A stretch of 64,000 nucleotides of DNA from Chitinophagaceae bacterium (lineage in GTDB: Bacteria > Bacteroidota > Bacteroidia > Chitinophagales > Chitinophagaceae): NCBI GenBank assembly GCA_014379345.1, contig JACMLY010000097.1, positions 35,649 to 99,648 of the forward strand. The letters run 5' to 3'. The position numbers were made by a program, and so were the translations under genes. How positions within the stretch are numbered: the first letter of the stretch is position 1; every line of letters begins with the position of its first letter. Shown here piece after piece: positions 29,187-38,096 of this stretch. The notes beneath the pieces are model-generated. The model did no database searches, was not told the origin of the DNA, and saw nothing but the letters and a program-made list of their open reading frames with translations.

Positions 29187-29439
29187 GAACTATGGACGGC
29201 GGATAGATGACTGGCCCTTTTTGGGGCCTTTCGTTATTGAATGTATCCCGTTCAATGATCAAAATAGGTTGAGTCCGATATGCACCCCTATCAATAAATC
29301 CATCCATCAATCAGAAGGGGGTGATCCTACTTAATTAGTTAAAACTTATCCTGTAGGAGTTGATTCGCTAACGGATTTGTCGGATCGTTAGGAAAACAAC
29401 TGTCCTTCCTGCTATTTTGGGGATACAAAAATATGCATC

Positions 29440-30831
29440 ATGCGAAGAGAACTTTCATTATTCGTTTGCGTTTTATTATCTGTCAGGATGATTGCACAGG
29501 AAACGAGTTCATCACGGGTGATAGACCCCTTGATATTTGGAGTGGTACTCGATCATCCGGAAATGAAAAAAGTAACTGTAAAACAGGATATTGTTTATTT
29601 AAAAGATGCGAAAGGAAGTTTGCACCTTGATATTTATTCTCCTGTGGGCCTGGAAGCAAATGATCAGCGGCCGGCTGTTATCTTCCTTAATGCAATTGGA
29701 GAGAGAAGCGGAGAAAGAAGGGTAAAGAGCTGGGGCATCTATACCAGCTGGCCAAAGCTCATGGCTGCTCATGGATACATGGGTATATCGATGGAGACAG
29801 ACGGGGATCGCGTACAGCAATCCATTCGCGGTGTCTTTGATTTCCTGGCGGCAAATGGAAAGTCCTATAATATAGACCCGGATAAATTAGGGGTTTATGC
29901 CGCTTCGGCAAATGTTACCCAGTCTGCGATCTACCTGATGGATGAAAAAGCACATCGTGGTATTAAAGCAGCTGTATTGTATTATGGCAATACGCCGGCT
30001 GGCCCATTTCGAAAAGATCTGCCGGTATTGTTTGTAATATCTGAAGGCGATGCCGGTCCTGACAGGTACAATTCATTGTGGACCGAGGTGTTGAAAAACA
30101 ATTCTCCCTGGACAATTAAGATGGGATCAGGAATGCCACACGCCTTTGATGCTTATTCAGACAATGATGAAGCAAGAAAAATAATAAAGGAAACGATTTC
30201 ATTCTGGAAGAACCACCTCGACCCCGTTCCTGCACCTTCATGGAATTATTCAAAAGCAAGGGATGTATTAGGCTCTCTTCAAATGGACAGGCCGAGGGCG
30301 ATCAATCTGTTGAAATCGCTGGCTGATGAAAACCCGCGCGATATTTCTACGCTTATTTTTTATGGTTCCATATTGCGCCAGGCGAATCGTTTAGATGAAG
30401 CAGAAACAGTATATAATAAACTTCTGAGCCTCGAGCCAAAAAATCTTGAGGCGCTTGTATCGATGGCTGTCATCTCTTATTCAAAAAATAAAACATCTGA
30501 GGCCGAAGGATATATTTCGACAGCTGTCAAAGCCGGTGTAATGAACCGGGATGGTTATTCTCAACTTGGATTTTCATTATTGGTGGCAGATAAGAATAAA
30601 GAAGCGACCACCTGGTATGAAAAGGCCGTCGCGATAGATCCCAGGGGTATAGACTATTATAATCTTGCCTGTGCTTACGCAAAGATCAACAACTCAGACA
30701 AAGCCATGGTAGCACTTGAACAATCTGTGAAATACGGTTATAACTCACGGCAACAATTTGAGTTTGATCCTGATCTGAAATCGTTGAAATCAGACCAGCG
30801 TTTCAAGACCTTACTTGAAAAACTTAAATAG
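29440..30831 (+). CDS. Exported alpha/beta hydrolase fused to TPR repeats
   Basis: A 463-residue exported protein with signal peptide ending near RMIAQ. The alpha/beta-hydrolase domain (about 45-265) resembles dienelactone hydrolase-type proteins: DIYSPVG, PAVIFLNAIG, then the nucleophile elbow VYAASANVTQ (a degenerate G-x-S-x-G with Ser), and GMPHAFD for the catalytic His. From about residue 300 TPR-like repeats follow (ILRQANRLDEAETVYNKLL, EATTWYEKAVAIDP) and the end FDPDLKSLKSDQRFKTLL. The elbow deviates from G-x-S-x-G, so activity is uncertain. Such fusions are found in Bacteroidota; function unknown. Confidence 0.75.
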   Translation: MRRELSLFVCVLLSVRMIAQETSSSRVIDPLIFGVVLDHPEMKKVTVKQDIVYLKDAKGSLHLDIYSPVGLEANDQRPAVIFLNAIGERSGERRVKSWGIYTSWPKLMAAHGYMGISMETDGDRVQQSIRGVFDFLAANGKSYNIDPDKLGVYAASANVTQSAIYLMDEKAHRGIKAAVLYYGNTPAGPFRKDLPVLFVISEGDAGPDRYNSLWTEVLKNNSPWTIKMGSGMPHAFDAYSDNDEARKIIKETISFWKNHLDPVPAPSWNYSKARDVLGSLQMDRPRAINLLKSLADENPRDISTLIFYGSILRQANRLDEAETVYNKLLSLEPKNLEALVSMAVISYSKNKTSEAEGYISTAVKAGVMNRDGYSQLGFSLLVADKNKEATTWYEKAVAIDPRGIDYYNLACAYAKINNSDKAMVALEQSVKYGYNSRQQFEFDPDLKSLKSDQRFKTLLEKLK

Positions 30832-30885
30832 TATCCGTTTCGTTCTCTCATAACACGGTCCTTACATTGCAGAGACTTTTTTCCT

Positions 30886-30975
30886 GTCGGAGCGTGCCTT
30901 GCCGGCAGACAGGGTACGAGACGTCTCGCAGGCTTCTTTTCTGTCATGCAGAGGTACGAGGCATCTCAGAGATGT
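30886..30975. repeat. Dispersed repeat related to 40461-40650, inverse orientation
   Basis: Two units of the type TGTCATGCAGAGGTACGAGG / CATCTCAGAGA. Their reverse complement matches the 40-bp tandem unit at 40461-40650 (CGTACCTC-GCATGACAG core). The first unit here is interrupted by an insertion near 30895. No gene is seen in the 335-bp gap 30832-31166 apart from this. Confidence 0.75.
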
Positions 30976-31166
30976 TGAATACAGACCATTTACTTTTTTG
31001 TAACTGCATCGTCGATGTAAAAAGGTCACAATAAAGCAAATTGAATCAATATTTACATTCAGCTCATGAGTAGTATATGCGTATACCAGGCATCACCTGA
31101 ATGACGCGGGTAGTTGTCCCAAACCGTAGCTGGCATGAAATTTTTATTTCAAGCTGTAAAACTCAT

Positions 31167-31373
31167 ATGTCATACTACAAGCGCCAAAATTCAAGGCAGG
31201 AACAGAAAAGACTGAATATTGATGAGGAATACGAAATCATGGATTGGACGGAGCGGTATGGAGTGCCGGCTGACAGGATCCGCGAAGTAGTCAGGGTTGT
31301 TGGGGACAGGGTAACGGATGTTGTGAGGTATTTAATGGACGGTAATAAAACAAATCAGTTTAGCAATCGATAA
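31167..31373 (+). CDS. DUF3606 small protein
   Basis: A 68-residue protein of the DUF3606 family, with LNIDEEYEIMDWTERYGVPADRI... and VVGDRVTDVVRYL as the core. I chose ATG 31167; the frame opens at 31101 but the extra residues do not resemble the family. It is a diverged paralogue of the gene at 10055-10237. Function unknown. Confidence 0.65.
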   Translation: MSYYKRQNSRQEQKRLNIDEEYEIMDWTERYGVPADRIREVVRVVGDRVTDVVRYLMDGNKTNQFSNR

Positions 31374-31789
31374 ATATTATTAAAGCCACATTGTATTCTA
31401 CAAGCCTCCTGTAACTGACCAGGTTCTATTAAACCGGGAGCGATCAATTTGCTCTTTATTGACTGGCCATTCGTTTCAAGATCTTCATCCTTCGATTATA
31501 TTAGCGTTGCCTTAGAATGCCCTGCATATGAGATTGACTTGGCTGATATGTGCGAAAGGTTCTGTTTTACCGTAGAAATTCATCATTCCTGACTGGAAGG
31601 TCTTTAAAGGCTAACAGTCACCGTCTCTTTACTTTTGATATCATTTACTTAAATTATATCTCTGCAAAGGTCGCGTCGGATGAATAACCCATTGGATGGG
31701 ATCTGGCCATTACCAGTGAGGCTGAATTTATTTAAACTTATCAACCGGAAATTTGTTGTCATGTGTTGATTAACTAAATTCAACTGGAA
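31374..31789. other. Intergenic, nothing recognised
   Basis: A 416-bp gap between the DUF3606 gene and the FAD oxidoreductase. No hairpin, repeat, small gene or exact promoter element was found. Confidence 0.45.
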
Positions 31790-32995
31790 ATGGATCTTCA
31801 TTCAAATCATCCTTATTGGTTGATGCGTCATGGTATCAAATATGTTTACCCATCTTTACGCAATGATCTGCGCGATGAGATAGTGATCATTGGTGGGGGT
31901 ATTACCGGGGCGCTCATCGCCTATCACTTATGTAAGGCGGGATTTTCCGTAACCATCATTGAAAAAAGGCATGCCGGATTTGGGTCAACCGGGGCGAGTA
32001 CGGCTTTGTTACAGTACGAGATCGATACGCCACTGCACGAGCTTATTAACAAAGTAGGCGAATCGAATGCAGTAAGAAGTTATGAATTGTGTATCGAATC
32101 TATCCGGATGCTAAAAAAAATTACAGGGTCATTGCGGGTAGACACCGGATTTTCTGAAATTCCAAGCCTTCAATTTGCCAGTTTCCCGTCTCATCGTAAA
32201 GCACTGGAGAAGGAGTTTTCCGCGCGGGAGAAATTCGGAATTGGTCATTTAAAATGGCTTGAAAGCACAGAACTACATCGTTTATTTGGCATAACCGCAC
32301 CTTGTGGAATATTGTCACGCGAAGGAGCGACGGTCGATGCTTACGCTCTCACGCATGCGCTTCTTCAGCGATCGATCAAAATGGGAGCCAAGATGTACGA
32401 TAGTACCAACATTGTAGAAATACAGCATGGAAAGAAACAAATAGCTTTGACAACTTCCGGCGGAAACACAATTACCACAAAACACCTGGTGATTGCCTGC
32501 GGGTATGAATCACAAAAATATCTTACCCGGCAGGTTGAAATACCTAACAGTACCTATGCAATAGTGTCGGAACCTTTTGAAAATGGAAACTTTTGGTATA
32601 AAAACGCAATGATCTGGGAAACTGCCGATCCATACCTCTATCTGCGTAAAACGGATGACAACAGGATTTTGATAGGTGGAAAGGACGACGAGTTTTACAA
32701 CCCGGCAAAAAGAGATGCCAAGCTTCCCAAAAAGGCGGTTGCGTTGCACCAGGCATTCGGTAAATTATTTCCTGGTATTGATTTTCGAACCGATTTTTGT
32801 TGGGCTGGTTATTTCTGCAAAACAAAAGATGGCTTGCCCTATATCGGATCTGTTAAGCAACGGCCAAATACTTATTTTGCTTTGGGTTTCGGAGGAAACG
32901 GAATCACCTTCAGCGTTATTGCAGCGAGTATGTTGACTCAATTGCTTTCAGGTAAAAAGAACAAGGACTTATCTATTTTTTCCTTTGAAAGGTGA
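31790..32995 (+). CDS. FAD-dependent oxidoreductase (DAO family)
   Basis: A 401-residue cytoplasmic flavoprotein. The ADP-binding motif is EIVIIGGGITGALIAYHLCK, with IIEKRHAGFGSTGASTALLQ after the second strand, as in D-amino acid oxidase/glycine oxidase/MnmC-like proteins. The C-terminal YIGSVKQRPNTYFALGFGGNG is the second FAD contact. It probably oxidises an amine or amino acid, with the substrate unknown. It is flanked by gaps on both sides, so it appears monocistronic. Confidence 0.82.
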   Translation: MDLHSNHPYWLMRHGIKYVYPSLRNDLRDEIVIIGGGITGALIAYHLCKAGFSVTIIEKRHAGFGSTGASTALLQYEIDTPLHELINKVGESNAVRSYELCIESIRMLKKITGSLRVDTGFSEIPSLQFASFPSHRKALEKEFSAREKFGIGHLKWLESTELHRLFGITAPCGILSREGATVDAYALTHALLQRSIKMGAKMYDSTNIVEIQHGKKQIALTTSGGNTITTKHLVIACGYESQKYLTRQVEIPNSTYAIVSEPFENGNFWYKNAMIWETADPYLYLRKTDDNRILIGGKDDEFYNPAKRDAKLPKKAVALHQAFGKLFPGIDFRTDFCWAGYFCKTKDGLPYIGSVKQRPNTYFALGFGGNGITFSVIAASMLTQLLSGKKNKDLSIFSFER

Positions 32996-33067
32996 GTGTT
33001 TATTTGAAAGAAGGGGAACCGGCGAATAGAAGGTTTTCGTGTAGATATATTCGAAGTTTAAAACAGG

Positions 33068-33220
33068 TCATATTTTTCTTCTTGTTTTCCGGAACCATTT
33101 TTTAAACCAATAAGCATAATAATTATCACGCCAACCGGCATACTCAGTGATGAGCTTTACTTTTACATTTTTAGGAATTAGCATTCCTATGGCGTCCAAA
33201 ACCGGGAGGATGTGGATATG
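33068..33220 (-). pseudogene. Unidentified gene remnant (C-terminal end only)
   Basis: On the minus strand a frame of about 50 codons reads ...LDAIGMLIPKNVKVKLITEY, then AGWRDNYYAYWFKKW and a basic end before TGA at 33068-33070. It has protein-like composition (aromatic and basic clusters) but no start and a stop just upstream, so it looks like the end of a decayed gene. I cannot name the family. Confidence 0.3.
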
Positions 33221-33364
33221 TTAAAAAAATCCGTTAAAGTCAAAAGTAAATAAAGTAATGCGGGTATGTACATCACAAAGAATACTGCTTCAATGAAAAT
33301 CTGTATGGAAGATGCGGTTAATCTTTATTATATATCGGGGAACGTCAAGTACTTTACAGCGAAG

Positions 33365-33419
33365 TGTATGGATCAGAAAAATTGATTCCGGTGCACTATC
33401 AATTTATCTGATCCATACA
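33365..33419. repeat. Long near-perfect hairpin, 22-bp arms
   Basis: The arms 33365-33386 and 33398-33419 are reverse complements except for one base, with an 11-nt loop. The outer end is TGTATGGATCAG/CTGATCCATACA. It overlaps the 3' end of the small minus-strand frame at 33373 and has no T-run, so it is not a simple terminator. Confidence 0.85.
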
Positions 33420-33591
33420 TGAATAACTCTACTAACCACCGCTGCTGATCCTGACGTAAGCACAAAAGAACTGGTTTTTCATATCCAATATATTGAACAT
33501 CTGCAAGCAAAAGACCGGCAAAGGTGAATACTTGCATAGTCATTAATTCTTTAACAGGGAAAAGCGAAAACGAAGCATTAATTCCGAACAA
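33373..33591 (-). CDS. Possible small hypothetical protein
   Basis: A 72-codon frame with no recognised family. Its last codons are part of the long hairpin at 33365-33419, and internal Met codons at 17 and 19 make the start unclear. Low confidence; it may be non-coding. Confidence 0.25.
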   Translation of the reverse strand: MFGINASFSLFPVKELMTMQVFTFAGLLLADVQYIGYEKPVLLCLRQDQQRWLVELFMYGSDKLIVHRNQFF

Positions 33592-33665
33592 AATTAAGCA
33601 TAGATAAGAGTAATAAACTGCGTATAAAAACTTGTAATGACTACGTCTTTATACCGATCTTCAAA

Positions 33666-33896
33666 TTAGAGGTTATTGTATACTTCAAGAACAGAATTAT
33701 TTCTGACCGGTTCAACTTTTTCCAATTGATGATTGTCCAGATTCTCATATACCTCTACATAGAAATCTGATATTTTATAGATTGAAATCAATCTCATCCT
33801 TATTTTTTTTTCCAGAACATTCTTGCCAAATTCCTTAAGTAATTTGAGACGGGTCGTGTGGTTGAATTGGCAAAATTCGCCTCTGGTCAATCGCAT
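33666..33896 (-). CDS. Small hypothetical protein
   Basis: A 76-residue protein, MRLTRGEFCQFNHTTRLKLL..., then MRLISIYKISDFYVEVYENL and the end SVLEVYNNL. From memory, small Bacteroidota proteins share this layout (an N-terminal helix, a short linker, an I/F-x-D/E-FYVEV strand and a C-terminal LxxY segment). Function unknown. It is upstream of nothing obvious and 78 bp from the end of the oxoamine synthase gene on the same strand. Confidence 0.55.
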   Translation of the reverse strand: MRLTRGEFCQFNHTTRLKLLKEFGKNVLEKKIRMRLISIYKISDFYVEVYENLDNHQLEKVEPVRNNSVLEVYNNL

Positions 33897-33974
33897 TGAA
33901 TATGCTTAAGTAGGTAAATAAAAATTCATTAACATGAAGTGTTAATCGGATCATGAAATTGGTTTATCAGTCGG

Positions 33975-36419
33975 TTATTTAGTCAGTGTAGTTGCGGCGA
34001 GACTCATTACGGCCAGTGTTTCTGCATTGTAGCTATCTTTGATCTGTGTGAAAGCATAGGTTGAAGACAAGACCGCCCCAACTTTTTTCTTTTCAATAGA
34101 TGCCGAGAATCCTAAAAGAACCTTTTTCTTTCCAAGTATTTTTGCACGCATCATTACCTGGTATAAAGCCTGGCGGTATACTTTGTAGTCTTTGTTGTAG
34201 GTATAGTCAAGCCCAATGATCATTGGAATATAATTCTCTCCTGCAATATGGCTGAACACCACAGCCACCGTCTTTTTAGTTTCATTACCCGGAGATAATT
34301 TTACTACCATTGTTTCCCAGGATTGGCTGTGTGCTATATTTTCAAAAAGTTTCCTCGGCAGGGTGAATGTATTCAGTTCAAGGCTGTTGTTCTTTACATT
34401 TTCATATAAAGCGTACCAATCATCAACATCTTTTTCAACAGCATAGTCTCCGATTTCCACTTCGTACTGATCCGCATATCTTCTCACATTTTTTCTGAAA
34501 TGCATTTTGGAATTTTTCGAAAGCGAATCATAAAACTCTTCCGAATTATTCCAGTTCAGATTATTTACCACATTATTGTCAGGCATGGAAGTCTTAAAAA
34601 ATCCATTATCGATGAGGAAACTTTCAAATTCATCATCTACATGATGGAAGTCGCGCAAAACAATGCTATTGGCATTGTATTTTTCCTGCAGCGTATTGAT
34701 TTGATCGAAAAGCAATTGCATAGCGTCTTTCCAGAATGGAGAGGACGTATCTATGAACAGGTGCTCACCTTCGGTTAGCAGGGAACCACTTGAAACGACC
34801 TTCGAGGTGAAATAATAAGGATCGCTTGCCCTTTTGGTTTCTATGTTATCTGACACATCAGCAGGCGAAAGCATATCATCTTTCCACAATGCGGTAGTGA
34901 AAAAGCTTGCTACTACCGGCTTTTCGGTCATTATATCTTTTACAATAACATAATCGAATTGCCAGTTATTTTCTGCCTGATGATTGTTCTGGAAGCTATT
35001 CTCGAGTAGTGCCAGTCCGTCCCAGTCAAAAGTCCCCTTATTTTTAAAGATTGCATTCCAGTCGTTCTTATCAATGTCGTAAATACTCTTATAATGGTAT
35101 GCTTTTAAAGACAATGCCTGGCTAATGACGGATGCCACCGTTTCATCCAGTAACTGTTGCTCGGGAACAGGAATTTTAAATGCCCTGTAAATATCTTCAT
35201 AGGTAACGCCTTCTTCTTTCAGTGCCTTGGGAAGTTCTTCGGCCATAGTACGGATCATCTCCTCAATCTGTGAAAATGTATGAAGCCGGGTGATGGTAAA
35301 ACGGATCCCTGTGTTCTTCATGGGGACTGCAGGAAAAATGCCAAGGTTAACATAATAACCTGCCTCCAGCATGCGACGGACCATATTGTATCCTACTTTA
35401 GGCAGGTGTACCCCCACGAAGAATATAGCGGCGTTATTTTCCGCAATCACAGGGAGATGGTATTTTTTAAGCATGAGGTTCGTGAACTTTATTCTTTCAT
35501 GAAGTTCATCCTGCATACTGTATATCTCCTCAGTAAGATGAATTGTTGCCGCGGCAACGGCGGCCCCTAACTGTGCGGGCTGAAGGGGGCCGGAAGTGAT
35601 CAGGGGACCTCCGCAGGTCCTGACTCTGCGTGCCATTTCTTTATTAGGGTAAACCATAACCGCGCCTCCTGTTGCAAATCCTTTTGCAAGCGAAGTAGCA
35701 AGTACCATTTTCGGATGGAACCTGCGGTTGTTTAAGACAGACCCTCTACCATGCTTACCCTGAATGCTCATGCCATGAGCATCGTCCACATACAAATAAA
35801 ATTGCGGATACATATCAAGCAACTGGTACAATTCGTTCATGGGAGCAGTATCTCCAAACATTGAATAAATGCCATCGGCGAGATACCAGATCTTATCATG
35901 TTTTCCCCGCAGCGATTTGATCCTGTCTTCTAAAAGATCCATCCTGTTGTGACGCAACACTTCAATATGTGTGCGCCCACCGTTTAATAACTTGACAGCT
36001 GTATTGACGGAATTGTGGACCTGTTGATCGGTAATAATTGCATCACCCGCCGACATCAGTACCGGTATATTAGCCATATGGCCAAGCGTGGTGGTAGGAG
36101 TGATCACGCAGGGGGCATCGAACACCTTATCAAACAATTCTTCTAATTGCCTGTATAATTTTATGGAAACGTAGGCCCTCGATTCAGAAAACTGCGTGCC
36201 GTAATTATCAATGGCTGCTTTTGAAGCTTCTTTCAGGCGGGGATCAAATTCAAGTCCAAGGTAACTGCAGGAACCAAAATTCACTACCTCCCTGCCTTTG
36301 AGCATAATATGATTGCCATGCAGAATATTGTCATCTGTATATAAATGGAGGATCCCTCTTTTTACTCCGTCCGATATGATTTGATCAATAGTATCGGTAA
36401 TTACATTGCCTTGCTTCAT
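33975..36419 (-). CDS. Alpha-oxoamine synthase fused to an acetyltransferase-like domain
   Basis: An 814-residue cytoplasmic protein of two parts. Residues about 1-400 are a fold-type I PLP enzyme of the alpha-oxoamine synthase family (BioF, KBL, serine palmitoyltransferase, CqsA, cysteate acyltransferase), which condense an amino acid with an acyl-CoA/ACP. Key residues: Lys246 (TSLAKGFATGG) for PLP, Asp212 and His215 (LYVDDAHGMS), His135 (DQQVHNSV). Residues about 440-800 look like a GNAT/FemAB-type domain of the BioF2/Acetyltransf_6 kind, with KMHFRKNVRRY and ...VVFSHIAGENYIPMIIGLDY. The family member alone is about 400 residues, so this is a fusion. It is divergent from a STAS-like/histidine kinase/response regulator operon, recalling CqsA/LqsA signal synthases beside kinases. 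Product (amino ketone, sphingoid- or sulfonolipid-like base) is unknown. Confidence 0.85.
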   Translation of the reverse strand: MKQGNVITDTIDQIISDGVKRGILHLYTDDNILHGNHIMLKGREVVNFGSCSYLGLEFDPRLKEASKAAIDNYGTQFSESRAYVSIKLYRQLEELFDKVFDAPCVITPTTTLGHMANIPVLMSAGDAIITDQQVHNSVNTAVKLLNGGRTHIEVLRHNRMDLLEDRIKSLRGKHDKIWYLADGIYSMFGDTAPMNELYQLLDMYPQFYLYVDDAHGMSIQGKHGRGSVLNNRRFHPKMVLATSLAKGFATGGAVMVYPNKEMARRVRTCGGPLITSGPLQPAQLGAAVAAATIHLTEEIYSMQDELHERIKFTNLMLKKYHLPVIAENNAAIFFVGVHLPKVGYNMVRRMLEAGYYVNLGIFPAVPMKNTGIRFTITRLHTFSQIEEMIRTMAEELPKALKEEGVTYEDIYRAFKIPVPEQQLLDETVASVISQALSLKAYHYKSIYDIDKNDWNAIFKNKGTFDWDGLALLENSFQNNHQAENNWQFDYVIVKDIMTEKPVVASFFTTALWKDDMLSPADVSDNIETKRASDPYYFTSKVVSSGSLLTEGEHLFIDTSSPFWKDAMQLLFDQINTLQEKYNANSIVLRDFHHVDDEFESFLIDNGFFKTSMPDNNVVNNLNWNNSEEFYDSLSKNSKMHFRKNVRRYADQYEVEIGDYAVEKDVDDWYALYENVKNNSLELNTFTLPRKLFENIAHSQSWETMVVKLSPGNETKKTVAVVFSHIAGENYIPMIIGLDYTYNKDYKVYRQALYQVMMRAKILGKKKVLLGFSASIEKKKVGAVLSSTYAFTQIKDSYNAETLAVMSLAATTLTK

Positions 36420-36429
36420 TCGGATAGAT

Positions 36430-36452
36430 GTTTGTAATAGATTGATACAAAC
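36430..36452. promoter_or_regulatory. Putative operator between the divergent operons
   Basis: A perfect inverted repeat GTTTGTA (36430-36436) / TACAAAC (36446-36452) with a 9-bp spacer, beginning 11 bp upstream of the oxoamine synthase start and 94 bp upstream of the STAS-like start. Its position suggests a binding site for the response regulator encoded nearby. Confidence 0.5.
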
Positions 36453-36545
36453 TTTATCTTTATACTTTATATAAAAAACAAGTAAAAGACTGATTTTTAC
36501 TAATTTGAATTAACTGTTCTTCCTAAGCATTTATACTTACGGGAT

Positions 36546-36932
36546 ATGATGATGGCCAAAACGCTGGATACGCCATATGTATATATTGAATTGCAGGATG
36601 ATTTGATGATTGGCACCTACAAGAAAAATCTGAAGATTAATCTTGACATGGCAAAAGAAATTGTAAAGACACGACTAGAATTTGCCAATCATAAGCCTGT
36701 AGTAACATTGATATACAACCAGGGCGTAATAAGTATGGACAAAAAAGCCAGAGATTTTCTTTCATCAAACGAAGGGATACAGGGAATTATTGCGGCTGCG
36801 ATAGTGCTTGATTCCCCATTCAGTTCGTTTTTAGGTAACTTTTTTTTATCAGTAACCAAACCAAAAATACCTGCCCGGATTTTTTCAAAAAAAGAAGATG
36901 CCCTGAAATGGCTTCAGAAATACAGGAAATAA
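36546..36932 (+). CDS. STAS/SpoIIAA-like (DUF7793-like) protein
   Basis: A 128-residue protein with no membrane segment or signal. Visible stretches are TPYVYIELQDDLMIGTY, KPVVTLIYNQGVISMDKKAR and ...RIFSKKEDALKWLQKYRK, the last a typical SpoIIAA/STAS-like C-terminal helix. Family assignment is tentative. It starts the operon with the histidine kinase 9 bp downstream, so it is probably a partner or modulator of that kinase. Three in-frame ATG codons at 36546-36554 leave the exact start open. Confidence 0.6.
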   Translation: MMMAKTLDTPYVYIELQDDLMIGTYKKNLKINLDMAKEIVKTRLEFANHKPVVTLIYNQGVISMDKKARDFLSSNEGIQGIIAAAIVLDSPFSSFLGNFFLSVTKPKIPARIFSKKEDALKWLQKYRK

Positions 36933-36941
36933 TTTTATTGC

Positions 36942-38096
36942 ATGGATAACAGATTTAGAAAAATAAACAGGCTCTTAAGCGAATATTCTCTTGGCAATTT
37001 TAATAAAAAACTGCGCATTTCTTCACGCATGGATGAAGTAGATGCTTTTATTATGGGCGTGAATATGCTGGGAGAAGAATTGAAGGACAAAACAATTTCC
37101 CGCGATTACTTTAATAATATTTTCAATTCCGTATCGGATATGGTTTTTGTGCTTGATAAGCAGGGAAAAATAGAGAATATGAATGTGTCGGTAACCAATA
37201 ACCTTGAGTATGACCTGCCTTCCCTGAAGGGCAAGGTGATCAGCTATTTACTGGATAAGTCGCAGCCGGATTGGTTTAATCATATTTTACAAGATATGCG
37301 TGCATCACGCACCAGCAATTATGAAGGCGTTTTTAAGACGAAGAATAAAAATAATATTCCTGTTTTGATCTCAGCTTCGTTTCTGATCGGCGAAAACAAC
37401 ACAAAAGGAGGAGTATTGCTAACGGCAAAAGACATATCTATTCAGAAAAAGACGCAAAATATGGTTTTGAAAGCAATCATTGAAACGGAAGAAAAAGAAA
37501 GGATCCGTTTTGCAAAAGATATTCATGATAGCATCGGTCAGCAGCTTTCTGCGATCAAATTCTACATCGGGGCTTCGGCCGATGCTGTTGAAGATCCCAG
37601 GCAAAAATCGATCTTGCTGAAAGCAAATGCGGCACTCGTAGATGTACAGGCCGACATGAGAAATATCTGCTTCAACATCATGCCAAAAAGCCTGGAGTTT
37701 TTCGGGTTGGTAAAAGCGGTTGAAGAGTTGTCCTCAAAAAACGAACTTCTGGGCAGGATAGATATCACGATCAATGAAGCGCCCGATTTTCCACGAATGT
37801 CATTGCAACAGGAATTTGCGCTCTTCAGGATCATACAGGAGTTTATCAACAATGCATTGAAACATAGCAAGGCCGATGCCTTAGGGATTGAGTTCAAATA
37901 CCGGAAAAAAATGGCAATGATCAGCTTGCGGGATAATGGTATTGGGTTTAATATGTCGACATTGCGTAATCATGGAATGGGACTTAGCAATGTCAGGTCG
38001 AGGATCAGGCCATATAATGGTGAGGTAGATATCATCAGCCAGCCTGGAAAAGGAACGAGGTACGAAATTTCAATTCCAATGGACAACAATGAATAA
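36942..38096 (+). CDS. Cytoplasmic PAS histidine kinase
   Basis: A 384-residue sensor kinase without membrane helices. Residues about 1-55 resemble a HAMP-like helical module, about 60-165 are a PAS domain (NSVSDMVFVLDKQGKIENMN), then the HisKA_3-type helix with AKDIHDSIGQQLSAIKF (phospho-acceptor His195) and a HATPase domain with N box EFINNALKHS and G1 box RDNGIGFN. The cytoplasmic PAS could sense an internal or membrane-permeant ligand. It overlaps the response regulator by 8 bp, which indicates translational coupling, and is divergent from the oxoamine synthase fusion. Confidence 0.85.
   Translation: MDNRFRKINRLLSEYSLGNFNKKLRISSRMDEVDAFIMGVNMLGEELKDKTISRDYFNNIFNSVSDMVFVLDKQGKIENMNVSVTNNLEYDLPSLKGKVISYLLDKSQPDWFNHILQDMRASRTSNYEGVFKTKNKNNIPVLISASFLIGENNTKGGVLLTAKDISIQKKTQNMVLKAIIETEEKERIRFAKDIHDSIGQQLSAIKFYIGASADAVEDPRQKSILLKANAALVDVQADMRNICFNIMPKSLEFFGLVKAVEELSSKNELLGRIDITINEAPDFPRMSLQQEFALFRIIQEFINNALKHSKADALGIEFKYRKKMAMISLRDNGIGFNMSTLRNHGMGLSNVRSRIRPYNGEVDIISQPGKGTRYEISIPMDNNE

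Noticed and set aside
33975..36419. Simple BioF or glycine C-acetyltransferase label for the oxoamine synthase
   Set aside because: The extra C-terminal acyltransferase domain, absence of biotin or threonine genes nearby and the two-component neighbours make that label unsafe.
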